Part shown: positions 45,149-56,357 of the stretch, piece by piece | Layout of the letters: each line of letters opens with the position of its first letter | How positions within the stretch are numbered: position 1 is the stretch's first letter | Source: Dendrophyllia cribrosa | Lineage: Eukaryota; Cnidaria; Anthozoa; Scleractinia; Dendrophylliidae | NCBI GenBank assembly: GCA_024195265.1 | Contig: JAJLRJ010000008.1 | Span: 26,680,932 to 26,744,931 of the forward strand | Direction: 5' to 3' | Length of the DNA stretch: 64,000 nucleotides | Notes under the pieces: generated by a model | What the model saw: only the letters and a program-made list of their open reading frames with translations | What the model was told of the DNA's origin: nothing | Database searches by the model: none | Program-made: the position numbers and the translations under genes

Positions 45149-46565
45149 ACTTTAAGGAAACACTAAAGAGATGATAATAGTAAAGATTGGGACTGTCGGG
45201 AGGGAGCATTGCTTGAAGAGACCCGAGGGGGGCGCAGTTCCCCCAACCCCCTCCCTATTCCCCACCAGGCTGTGTAAGCTGATAGCAACTCAAACGAGTA
45301 TAGTTTATGTTCTGATTTGTTCATTACGGATTGATTTTAAGTGGGGATAGTTTTGCGCCATTTTCGCGCTAGTTATTAATTACTTGAGACCCATAGTTAA
45401 AGTTCCGAGTGGAACAAAGGGCGTTGACAGTGCTGCGCCAGCTGACTCTATGTAGCTGTTTTTTGGCCTCTTCACGAATTGGGCTGGTCATGCTAGCCGG
45501 TGTTGTCTCCGTTTCTGTAATAATTAATATCCACTGGTGGCTAATTCACACAGTCAGCTTTACCAAGGTCTCCTTATATTTCAGGATAGATCCAGGCAGA
45601 CCTTCATGGTTGCCATAGCGGTCAGGGAAGATTAACCTCCCACCATACATCACCCTGCTTAGCAATGCTCTTGGACTTTATCTTGACAGTATTTGAACAA
45701 AGAACAAAGTACTTCTAATAGTATTAAAGCATACATTACTCGTTTGTCAGATCAGTCTCCTTGCCATTCCAAAGTTACGGACGCTTCTTGCGTAAAAACA
45801 GGTGCTTTCGCGGTGCGCGAGTATGGAACCAAAGAGAGTACCCTACAGGGAACAAGGTTGACTCGCGAACGATAAAAGCGTTTCTTTGATGCGCAGGCTA
45901 AAAATGCGGAAGGGAAAAACCAACCGGGCGAAAAATGTTGGTAAAGAAAATCAATAACCTGTAACAAGGGGAACAAGATACAAAAATAACAACAACAAAA
46001 TCTAAACAAGTTTTTACTCACCATGCTAGCTTTATTGCCGATATTTATTACCACTCTTTTCGGCATTACTTGCTTGTGTTAAGAAACTGCAGGACAATTT
46101 GAGTGCAATAACATTCTATGACTTGTATTCAAATAAAAAAAAATACAAAAACAAAGGCATTCAAAAATAGTTCGTGCGAAATCCCGTGACGCATTACTAA
46201 TTTTTGTTATCCATATTCATGAAAACAATTTGCCCCGCACTGCGCATATTGCTGGCTTTGTTGCCACGTGAACTTCTTTTCGCTGGTCTTTGCCAGGACT
46301 TTGCTTTGCTTGTGAAGAACGAAGAAACTGCATAATTACTTCATCAAGTTTCAAATAATTTGAACCGAAAGACCCGAAGGTAAGATATAGCCCGGTGCTG
46401 CAAAGTTGTGTTGTAAATTCATAAGAAAAAGGCTGAAAGCGCCGTTATACTGTTCAGTCACACGAGCACATGGTCGGTTTTGCTCAGTCCAAACGTTTCG
46501 TCACGACGTACAATGACACTAGCAGATTTTATTTAAAATCCAAAATGGTGTTTCTGTTTGTTTAG

Positions 46566-46678
46566 ATGTTGACGAGTGCACTGCATTTCCCTCAGTCTGT
46601 GGAATACCTGTGCCGGGCTCTTTATGGTTGTCATGACTTGCAAGACCGGATTCTCTGGTGATGGCAAAACGTGCAGAG
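46566..46678 (+). pseudogene. Decayed calcium-binding EGF exon
   Basis: After a good acceptor (TGTTTGTTTAG) the frame begins DVDECTAFPSVC, the hallmark start of a calcium-binding EGF module. It hits a stop (TGA) after LWLS. In the next frame it resumes TCKTGFSGDGKTCRG and ends at a donor (GTGAGG). The exon is 113 nt, not a multiple of three as such symmetric exons usually are. This fits a frameshifting indel. No neighbouring EGF exon was found. Confidence 0.75.
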
Positions 46679-47010
46679 GTGAGGATATATATAGCCAGCA
46701 AATATTAAGGCGCTGGCTTAATAAACAACCTCTTCATTTTAAAGTTTGGCATAATATGTGAAGCGTGAACACTCAGTATTTTCTTGGCAATCGTCGTGTT
46801 TGGTTGTTTGGATGAGCATGGTACGCATGGAGTTGTCCACGAGGATCAGTGCCAAAACCATTTGATTCTCTCGGGCTGTTAGCTGAAGCGCTGGCATTAT
46901 CTGCAACTAAAATCATTATCCCATTTGTATGCTTTAAAAATAAAAACCAAGGTTACAACTGCGACCTAGTCTCGAGACTCGAAACACTGAATTCCCTCGG
47001 ACCGCTTCAT

Positions 47011-47107
47011 TTTATTTTCCTTTATTTTTAGCTATGGTAATGTATGATAATGAGTTTTAAACAAGGGAAATAAAATTTGAACCAAGGATAAACTTGAACC
47101 ACAACAT
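47011..47107. mobile_element. Partial copy of the 21808 palindromic MITE
   Basis: GCTATGGTAATGTATGATAA, GAGTTTTAAACAAGGGAAA and TTGAACCACAACATATA match the right two thirds of the element at 21808-21940; the left arm is missing. Confidence 0.7.
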
Positions 47108-47485
47108 ATACCAGTCTCTGGGGTCACCAATACTGGGCTTATAATAATTATACCGCAAGTTTTAGTCCATAATTTTTTTGTGTCGAACGTTTTACATTTT
47201 TGCATTCAGGAACTGATATATCTAAATTTTAAACGGATTGAAGCTACATCGAAGTGTCATGGAGGCAGGAAATGGAAGGAATGTACAGCAGAAATAATGG
47301 AAGACGACCAAGCATGGAAGGAAGAACACAAAGATGAGAATTTGTATTCACTAACAACACTGGTATTCTGAAAAACTTGGTGGCTGATATTTAGAACACT
47401 TAGGCACAAAAACTAACTGCGGTAAAAGTACAAAATTAAGTTCTCATGAAGCAGCTTTTTTGCGATTTTTTTTTCACGTAACTGA

Positions 47486-47890
47486 AAGCACAGGCTTACC
47501 AACCTGTGTGGTGTGCTGTGCTGTGCATCTGTAATCGCTTTATCGGTTAATAAAACTAGTCTCACTAAAGGCGAGTTTAAGACTCTTTAAACTAACGAAA
47601 ATAAAACAAAAACCATCAAAATCACAGCCATGTTGTTTAACTTCGTTTGTCTTGTGTTTATTTTGGTGATTTGTGGCTCGCGAAAGCGGTATTTTAAAAT
47701 TAAATCACCAAAAAAAAACACAGGAAAACAAAGATCAACAACATGACAGTGATTATGATTTTTTTGTTTCATTGTCATTGGTTTAAGAGTCTTAAATTTC
47801 GCCTTTAGCAAGGTCAGTGACTGCAGTGCGGCTATTACAGATGCACAGTACACCACACAAACAGAGGCTGGTAACCCTGTGCTTGAAGTT
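47486..47890. mobile_element. Fold-back element
   Basis: GCTTACCAACCTGTGTGGTG and GCATCTGTAATCGC at the left are mirrored by ATTACAGATGCACAGTACAC and AGGCTGGTAACC at the right; AAGACTCTTTAAAC and TTTAAGAGTCTT also pair. Confidence 0.65.
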
Positions 47891-48088
47891 TGCAGGATGA
47901 CGCTCAAAACATCTCTAAAGTGATTTTTTTCTTAATTGAGAGAACAAATAATTGTACAGTTATTTTTATTATATTGATATAATTAGCAATATATTTTTAT
48001 AGTATTGGCCATCAGGAATTTTCGACCAGTTACTTTTAATAGAGCTCAATTTTTAACGGGCCAAACTATTGTTAAATCATGCAACGTT

Positions 48089-48345
48089 TTAAGGTGGCAC
48101 TAACTGGAATCAGCTGACCAAAATAAGCCTTTTTTTCTTAAAGCGTACTGTAAGTGTTTGTATAGATCTGAAGCTTGGTAGAAATAAAGTTCACTTTTAC
48201 TCCAAAAAGCAGTAGAAGGGCTTCAGTATAAAGAAAGTAGACAAGGTTTTCAAAGTTAAATCAGACTATTCATGAACACAGTAGACCGTTTAGCTTAATC
48301 AAGCAGAGAATTGATACTGTCTGATCTGTGTTAGTGCCACCTTAA
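48089..48345. mobile_element. TTAA-flanked MITE, 257 bp
   Basis: TTAAGGTGGCACTAAC at the left is mirrored exactly by GTTAGTGCCACCTTAA at the right. The right TTAA is shared with the next element. Confidence 0.85.
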
Positions 48346-49681
48346 GGGCCCATTACACTACCAGTTGCTCTTACAGTTAATTGTTCCTTTTGAATTACCT
48401 TGAAAACCCGGCTCCAAGACGAATCTTCCTAGAGCAACAATATCCAGCTTCAAATAAGTTTAAGGTGGCTCCAAGTAGTTTTGTTTTGGGTCACACTTCT
48501 CTTTTTGAATGCGCTTATACATAATCTTACTTTAGCTCAATGAATTTGAATTTGATACTTGATGTTAGGCTTGGATGAAAGTTTTGGATGATACTCTTTT
48601 TATACTAATCAGCGTTTCCATAGCAACGGTAGACAAACATGGCGAAAAACAGTTTTTCCTAATTATCTTTCGATTTTGGGGCTACCCGAGATAAGCGAAT
48701 AAATGTGCTATAATCTACACAGTATAGCACACTATTAAAAAAATGGGAAAATTTCAAACAAATTAAACTGTTCGATTTTGAATAAATCGCTGAAACATTT
48801 TTAATACGTGTTTGTTCATGTTTGAAATATATGCGGTCAAAACATTCCATAGGTGTCACAAAATATCATTAAATTATCACATGAAGTTTCCTTAGACTCA
48901 AAATAATTACTTCCTGCAAATAGCTCTGACTAACTCCTCGGCAGTAAAGAGATCGAGCTTTTCATTTAAATGCAGTTTTTCTTGACGTTTTCACTCTTTT
49001 TAAACTGCATTTGAATGATAAGCTCGATCTCTTTATTGCCGAGGAATTAGTCAGCTATTTGCAGGGAGTAATAATTTAAGTCTAAGGAAACATTCTGTGG
49101 TAATTTAATGATAATTTGTGAGACCTATGGAATGTTTTGACCGCTTATTTTTCAAACATGGAAAAACTCGTGCTAAAAATTTTTCAGCGATTTATTCAAA
49201 ATCGAACAGTTTAATTTGTTTGAAATTTTCCCATTAAGTGTGCTATACTGTGTAGATTATAGCGCATTTATTCGCTTGTCGCGGGTAGCCCCAAAATCGA
49301 AAGATATTTAGGAAAAACTGTTTTTCGCCATATTTGATTACCGTTGCTATGGAAACGCTGATTAGCATAAAAAGAGCATCATCCAAAACTTTCATCCAAG
49401 CCTAACATCTGGTATCAAATTCAAATTCGTTGAGCGAAAGTAAGATTATGTATAGGCGCATTCAAAAAAGGAAGTGTGACCCAAAACAAAACTACTTGGA
49501 GCTACCCTAAGTACTAACCAAGAATTCAGGAGTTGAACGAGATGAACTTCAAATTTTGGCATTGTTTAGGACTCACGCGCGAAGCTGCCTGTCACTTTCA
49601 CCGGAAGTAAAATTGTACTGTTGATTTAGCTCCTCATAGCAACCGCATTACTTAGCAACGGAATAGTGCAATGGGCCCTAA
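48342..49681. mobile_element. Outer MITE interrupted by a fold-back element
   Basis: TTAAGGGCCCATTACACTAC at the left mirrors ATAGTGCAATGGGCCCTAA at the right. Without the nested 1,051-bp element it would be about 290 bp. Confidence 0.7.
48460..49510. mobile_element. Giant hairpin (fold-back) element, 1,051 bp
   Basis: Almost the whole element is one palindrome: TTAAGGTGGCTCCAAGTAG at the left, CTACTTGGAGCTACCCTAA at the right. Arms of about 500 bp pair almost throughout (for example ATCGATCTCTTTACTGCCGAG-type blocks either side of the centre near 48990). The ends resemble GGTGGCTCGACTGG elements at 53426 and 54763. Confidence 0.85.
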
Positions 49682-49799
49682 AAATTTGTTATTTAGCCGT
49701 TTATTGACAAGAGAACATGCATGGGATTTTTGAAGGTTTGATTCATCGAGAGCCGAAAACTGACTGAACGTTCGTAAGAAAGGTTAGAAGCACAACTGC

Positions 49800-52340
49800 T
49801 TTTTGTGATCACATGCACACAAACATCAGTAGATTATATTATGAGACAAGAACAAACATCAATGGCTTCCATTTCAACGTTCAAACTGGTAATTTCATCT
49901 ACGGCCTTTTATAGTGACCACAGATACATAGATTAAATTTTGCGACAAAATCAATCCTCAATAGCTTTCATTTCAACGTTCACACTGACAATTTCATTCA
50001 CGGTCTTTTTATATATATAGTGATCACACGTGCATAGATGAAATTCTGGGCCAAAAGCAAACATCAATAGCTTTTATTTCGATGTTCACACTAACAACTT
50101 CATTCATGGCCTTAAATAGTAATCACACATACATAGATGAAGTCATTAGACAGCAACACACATCGAACGATTTCATTTCAACTTTCACACTGACAACTTT
50201 ATTCACGGCCTTTTTATTGTGATCACACATACATAGATGAAATCATGAGACAACAACAGACATCAATACCTTTCATTTCAATGTACACTATGTTCACATC
50301 CTAAATATGTTATAAGCATACCTTTTTATAGTGATCACACATATATATGGGACAACAACAAACCTTCTATAGGCTTCGTTCACATTGACAAATCCATTCA
50401 CGGCCTTAGCTTTTATAGTGTTCACGCATACATAGATGAAATCGTGAGACAACAACTGACATTTTATTGTTCACACTGACGATTTTATCCATTGAGTGAA
50501 AAGTTAGAACCCAATACACGGAGATCACACATACATAGATGAAATCGTGAGCCAACACAACAAACATCGATAGCTTTCATTTCAACGTTCACATTGACAA
50601 TTTCGTAATTCACGGACTGAAAAGTTAGAACCACGGCATTTTATATAGTGATCACACATATACATAGATTATATAAATCGTGAGGCAATAAAAAACATCA
50701 ATAACTTTCATTTCACACTGACAACTTGATCCATGGACTAAAATTTTAGAACCACGGCCTGTTATATATAGTAATCACACATACAGAGATAAAATTCTGG
50801 GACAACAACAAACCTCAATAGCTTTCATTTTAACGTCTACACTGACAACTTCATTCACGGCCTTTTATAGTGATCACACTGTGAAACAACAACAAACATC
50901 GATAGCTTCTATTTCAACAGTTTACACTGACAATTTCATCCACGGACTGAGAAGTTAGAAACGCGCGGCCTTTTATCGTGATCAAACATACATAGATTAA
51001 ATTCTGGGACAACGACAAACATTAATAGCTTTCATTTCAACGTTCACACTGACAATTTCGTTCACGACCTTTTATAGAGTGATCACGTGTACATAGATTA
51101 TATCGTGAGAGAACAACGAACATCAATTTTATAGCGATCACACGTACATAGATTAAATCAGGCCTGTTAAATCGTGAGACAACAAAAAACATCAACAGCT
51201 TTCATTTTAACGTTCACACCAACAATTTCATTCATGGACTGAAAAGTTAGAACCACGACCTTTTATCATGATCACGTATAAATACAGTAAATCGTGAGAC
51301 AACAACAAACATCACAATAGCTTCTATTTCAACGTTCACGCTGTCAATTTTATCCACCGACTTAGTAGTGATCTCGGACAACATACAACATACATGAATA
51401 GCTTTTCGTTCACACTGACAGTTTCATCCACGGCCTCTCATAGTGATCACGCGGCATACATAGATTAAATTCTGAGACAACGACAAACATCATTAGTTCT
51501 CATTTCAACATTCACACTGACATAAATTAAATCGTGAGACAACAACAAACATCAATACTGAGTGAACATTTCAACGTTCACACTGACAATTTCATCCACC
51601 GCCTAACAAGGTAAACCCACGGCTTTTAATATCGTGATCACACATACACAGATTACTTTCTGGGACAATAACAAACATCAATAGCTTCCATTTCAGTGTT
51701 CACACAGACAATGTCTTTCAGGACTGAAAATGTAGAACCACGCCCTTTTATTGTGATCACACATACATACAGATAAAATTCTGGGACAAAAACAAACATC
51801 ACTATATAGTTTGAAATTCAACGTTCACACTGGCAACTTCATTCATTGTTTGACAACTGATAAGTCTACAACGAGTCGGACACGGACTGAAAAGTTAAAA
51901 CCACGGCCTTTAATAGATTAAATTCTAAAGGATAACAACAAACATCAATAGCTCATTTATGGATTAAAAGGTTGGAACTACGGCCTTTCATTTATAGTGA
52001 TCAGACACATACATAGGATAAAACTTGAGACAACAACAAAACATGAATAGCTTTCATTTCAACGTTCAAACTGACAGTTGCAAATTCACGACCTTTAATA
52101 GTGATCACACTGACATAAATAGATTAAATCGTGAGACAACAACAAACATCGAAGCTTCTATTTCAACAGTTCAAACGGAAAATTTCATCCACGGAATGAA
52201 AACATAGATTCATGACCTTTTACAGCCAAACGGCAAACATGATCAAATGTTCGTGTCACCCACAGACTCGAAACTAAAATCATCTTGTATTGTTCAATAG
52301 CTTTCACGACTGAATTGGTCACATTCAGTAAGGTCACAGG
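49800..52340 (-). repeat. Satellite-like array of about 100-125-bp units
   Basis: About twenty degenerate units with CATCAATAGCTTTCATTTCA, ACGTTCACACTGACAATTTC, ATCCACGGACTGAAAAGTTAG, CACGGCCTTTTATAGTGATC and ACACATACATAGATTAAAT. Read on the minus strand, GTGGTTCTAACTTTTCAGTC, CGTGGATGAAAT and GAAATGAAAGCTATTGA match the plus-strand minisatellite at 59515-59880 and 6480-7390. No coding potential. Confidence 0.85.
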
Positions 52341-52481
52341 TTTATCCACAGACTTTTATAGGTGAGAATCACCTCATGCGAGTTATTTAGCTATAGGGTG
52401 ATTTCTTTTCAGTTTTCTTTTCAGATTTCTTTTCCGATTTCTTTTCAGTTCTATTTTTTTGCATCAAGTAAAAACTTTTCT

Positions 52482-52875
52482 CTGAAAATTCAATTTTTTC
52501 CCTTTTTTTAAACGATCATAGAGTTCTAAAAAAATAAGAACTCTATGATCGTTTAAAAATAGGAGAAATTTTGAATTTTCAGTCAAACTACTATAGATTC
52601 AAATTTGAGAAAAAAAAAGGAAATCGGTGGTCGACGGGGGCTGAACCCCCTACTTAAGTCACACAAACTTAAATTAAACGACGGCAGGGATAAGGCCGTC
52701 ATGTGTTTAATCAAGAAGCGCGAGCTTATCACCGCTAGGCCACGGAGGCTTTGCGTGAAATAGAGAGGTCAAAATTACCTAGAAGTAGGTTGTGGTTTCT
52801 ATTGTTTTCAGTGAATCTATTAGCATTCATTATTCATAGTCCGTGCAGAATGTTGCCTGCTTTGTAAAACAATAC
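52482..52875 (-). repeat. tRNA-like dispersed repeat, copy 1
   Basis: About 400 bp, repeated inverted at 56479-56886. On the minus strand it carries an A-box-like GTGGCCTAGCGGTGATAAGC and, about 75 bp later, a B-box-like GGGGGTTCAGCCCCC. A perfect hairpin GAACTCTATGATCGTTT lies at the distal end. It looks like a tRNA-derived SINE head with unusual box spacing. Confidence 0.65.
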
Positions 52876-52885
52876 ATACAGCTAT

Positions 52886-53105
52886 TTTAATTGACTTTGT
52901 CGGGTGAAAGGTTTAAGCCAAGACCGCGAGTCACGCAGGTAGCATGAAGCAATTAGGAATATTGCTACTCCCCCCTGGATGGGATCCAAGCTTAAGCATT
53001 TTGTCGCCGGTACCCATTTATGGCTGAAGAGAGACAATGTGGAGTAAAATGTCTTGTCTAAGGAGACAACACGACGGCTGCATGCATTGCATAAATCCCC
53101 CAAAG
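52886..53105 (-). repeat. tRNA-derived SINE, copy 3
   Basis: On the minus strand: CATAAATGGGTACCGGCGAC, CATCCAGGGGGGAGTAGCAA and TTGCTTCATGCTAC, the same body as copies 1 and 2. The head (B box) is towards 53100. Confidence 0.7.
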
Positions 53106-53425
53106 CTTTAAATGCAACTACGACAACACCACCAAGGATTCGTTCTATTTTAAACTACTTTGCAGTTGTTCCAATTTGTTTAGTTTGTCTAACGTGACTG
53201 GAGTGTCCAGGAGCTCAATTTGTAGGTACCGCTTTCAAGTTCAAATAGAGGAAGGAAAACTAACCGTCGTGTGTTCACGGTTCTTCACAAAACCTATACT
53301 TTGATCATTTGAAGTTGTTTTGCAGTGAACGGCAAAGAAATGTACCAAAATGTAAAACGCACATGCATTGTTACATGTATTGTTTTTGCTCATTAAACCT
53401 GTTGTTTTGTGTCGGTCGTGGCTGC

Positions 53426-54225
53426 TTAAGGTGGCTCGACTGGATTTTTTGGGGGACGATATCCCAAGTTTGAGCATTAACTACGACGCCATTAACAATG
53501 CTATGGAAAAACGGTCACCACAGCTGTATTAGATAAAGATGAAAATTTGTTAAGATCAGTGTTGTTATCGGAGTTGCCATAGCAACGTAATGACACAATG
53601 ACGTTTTTTACTTGCCGTCGCATTTCACGGCACCAGGAGGTTTTTTCGGTAATCGCTTAAGGGGGCTTGTACCTCCTATAGCCGCCTCGATTATGGCAAA
53701 GATTGAACAAATTCTATAAGAGCGTTTTAGAAATTTTTGGGGGTTATAAATACAGTGAAAAACATACTATCTAAAGAAAACGATGCAGTTTGATTCCACC
53801 TGATACCGTGTGTAAAAAAGTGAGGGGGATTGCTTTGGCCGACTAATCAAATGCTTCTTTCTCGCAATCGTCCAAAGCAACCCCCATTTCTTTTTTACAC
53901 ACGATTTCAAATGGAATGAAACTACTGTGAGATAAAACTGCATCGTTTTTTTTAGATATTAGCCAGTTATGCCGATAGTTTGTTTTTCACTGTATATATA
54001 ATCCCAGAAAATTTCTAAAACGCTCGTTTAGAATTTGTTCAATCTTTGCCATAATCGAGGCAAGTAAAAGACGTCATGGCAACTCCGATGTTAATATAAC
54101 AAATCTTTATGTAATACAGCTGTGGTGACCGTTATTCCATAGCATTGTTAATGGCGTCGTAGTTGATGCTCAAACTTGGGGGAGGGGGTTCGCCCCTAAA
54201 AAAAAATCCATTCGAGCCACCTTAA
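53426..54225. mobile_element. TTAA fold-back element, GGTGGCTCGACTGG family, copy 1
   Basis: Left end TTAAGGTGGCTCGACTGGAT, right end its mirror with one change, both on TTAA. Long inner arms pair, for example CCATTAACAATGCTATGGAA with the mirrored block near 54140. No coding capacity. Confidence 0.85.
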
Positions 54226-54762
54226 ATTGCACCTAACTCCCATTTTTTTTTACCCTAATCTACTCAATGTAAGTTGAATAGTGAAATATTTTGTTTTAAC
54301 GTTGCGTCAGTGAGTTATGGATATTTGAATTTACAAAATGCTAATTAGATGACATCAAATAAAGACTTTTTTTTTTAAACAGACAATTGATTTGTAGAAA
54401 TGCTACTTGAAGGTCGAAAATTGTTGTATAATAAACGAGTCTCACGCAACATTTTAAGAAATAAAATGTAACTGTATTCAAGAACAATTTCATAGTGTAG
54501 TACAACTGTAATAAGAGTGATTTTACTTAGCAAAATACCACGCACTATTACATTGTTTTCTTTTCACCATCACACTTATTAGTTCACTGGTTAAATAAAA
54601 CTACTATATACTTAAAAAAAAATTGTGTTTTTTACTCGTAAGAAGTGCAGCTACACTTGTAAAACTCTCGCATCATGCAGACATACTAAGGCAACCGTTT
54701 CCTAAAATTGCGAGGTTTCCATGTCGAGCAATCTACAATTCTCAACAAAAACGTTTGCCAGA

Positions 54763-56106
54763 TTCAGTTGGCTCGACTGGGTTTTTTGGGAAACAAAATC
54801 CCAACTTTGAACGTCTCTTGATACTTCACTATCTGAGCTCGGTCACGCAAGCTGCTTGATTAACATCGGTGTTACCATAACAACGATCCTATGACGTCAT
54901 GCTTTTGTATATCAATAATTTGTAAATTTGTCGATGTCAGCGTTTTACTGAAAAATTGAAACAATATTTTTACCACATTATTCATGTGCCATAAAACTAC
55001 ATTCCTTGATGTTCATCCTGGTCGCTTTGCTTTTGATCACATCAACTGAAAATCTAGCAATGTCTTAAATATGCTCATTCTACTCACAGAAGTAGTACTT
55101 TCGATAGGGAAGCGTTTATTTAAAAACTAGTCGATAAACTTTAGATCAAAAGATTTAAAAAAAAAAAAATTCAACATGTAACGCACTCTCTCGGTAAAAT
55201 TCAAGTGCATTGAATCATTTTAAGGGCACGAAATAAAATTTGAAGTATAAAAGGGACTTCTGCGTTCGTCTTCCAAAGTTCCATTGCCATATTATTTGTT
55301 GACAGCTGGTTAATTTCAGAACTTTCTCTTGTCTACATGTGTGTGTTAACGTCCTAAAATAAACCAGATGTCAACAAATAATGCGGCAATGAAACTTTGG
55401 AAGACGAATGAAAAGACCATTATTCTTTTAATTTTATTTCGCGCCCTTAAAATAATTCAATGCACTTGACATTTTCAGAGACAGTGTAATACATGTTAAA
55501 CTATAGATCAAAAGATTTTGAAAAAAAAATTCATCGACTAGTTTTTAAATAAACGCTTCCTTATCAAACGTTGTACTACTGTGACTAGAATAAGCATATT
55601 TAAGACTTTGCTTCTGATCACATCAACTAAAATCTAGTAAAGCAAACAGGATGAAACCTTCAAGGAATGTAGTTTTATGACACATGGATAATATATGGTG
55701 AAAATATTGTTTCAATTTGTTAGAAAAACGCTGGCATCAAAGAATTAACAAAAAGTAATGCAAATTTTTGATGGAAAATATTCAACCCAATTTTATTCGA
55801 AAACGTTGCCATAGAATTTTTTCAAATTTTGCAGTCTTAAACACCTTCATCAAGACTTTAAGCGGCAAACAGTCGTTTTAAAAGTTTAGCTCTTGATGTT
55901 AAGAAAATTACTAATATGCAAAAACCGAGACGTCATCGGATCATTGTCACTGTAACACCGATGTCAATCAAATCTTCTTTTTTGGAAAGTTCATTTCATC
56001 TCTGGCATATGTGTGAAGCACCTTGTCTGACCGAGCTCAGACAGAAGTATCAGCCGTTCAAAGTTGGGATGTTGCGTCGCCAAATAACCCAGTCGAGCCA
56101 CCTTAA
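54763..56106. mobile_element. TTAA fold-back element, GGTGGCTCGACTGG family, copy 2
   Basis: The left end TTCAGTTGGCTCGACTGGG is degraded. The right end mirrors it with intact GGTGGCTCGACTGG and TTAA. Inner arms pair widely (ACTACATTCCTTGATG with CAAGGAATGTAGT; CTAGTTTTTAAATAAACGC in both orientations). Confidence 0.8.
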
Positions 56107-56239
56107 AGGCCCAATGTCACCCAAAATGCATGGTGCGCCCAATGCCTCGACGATTGAAAATTCCCGAAAGAGCCAATCACGAGCGAGCTCGTCATTTGAA
56201 AACAAACGACCGCAAAGCTGGGTGATACTGGGCCTTTAA
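56103..56239. mobile_element. TTAA-flanked MITE, 137 bp
   Basis: TTAAAGGCCCAATGTCACCC is mirrored by GGGTGATACTGGGCCTTTAA. It shares its left TTAA with the preceding element. Confidence 0.8.
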
Positions 56240-56357
56240 TGAAGTAAAGCCTCTTATTTCGGAATTCTTGCTCAAACATTTTACAAGCTATTCTTTTAAT
56301 CTTCAGTCAACCGATTCTTTTGCCTTCACGTCTTCGTTTCGTTCTGCATTCCTTCTC

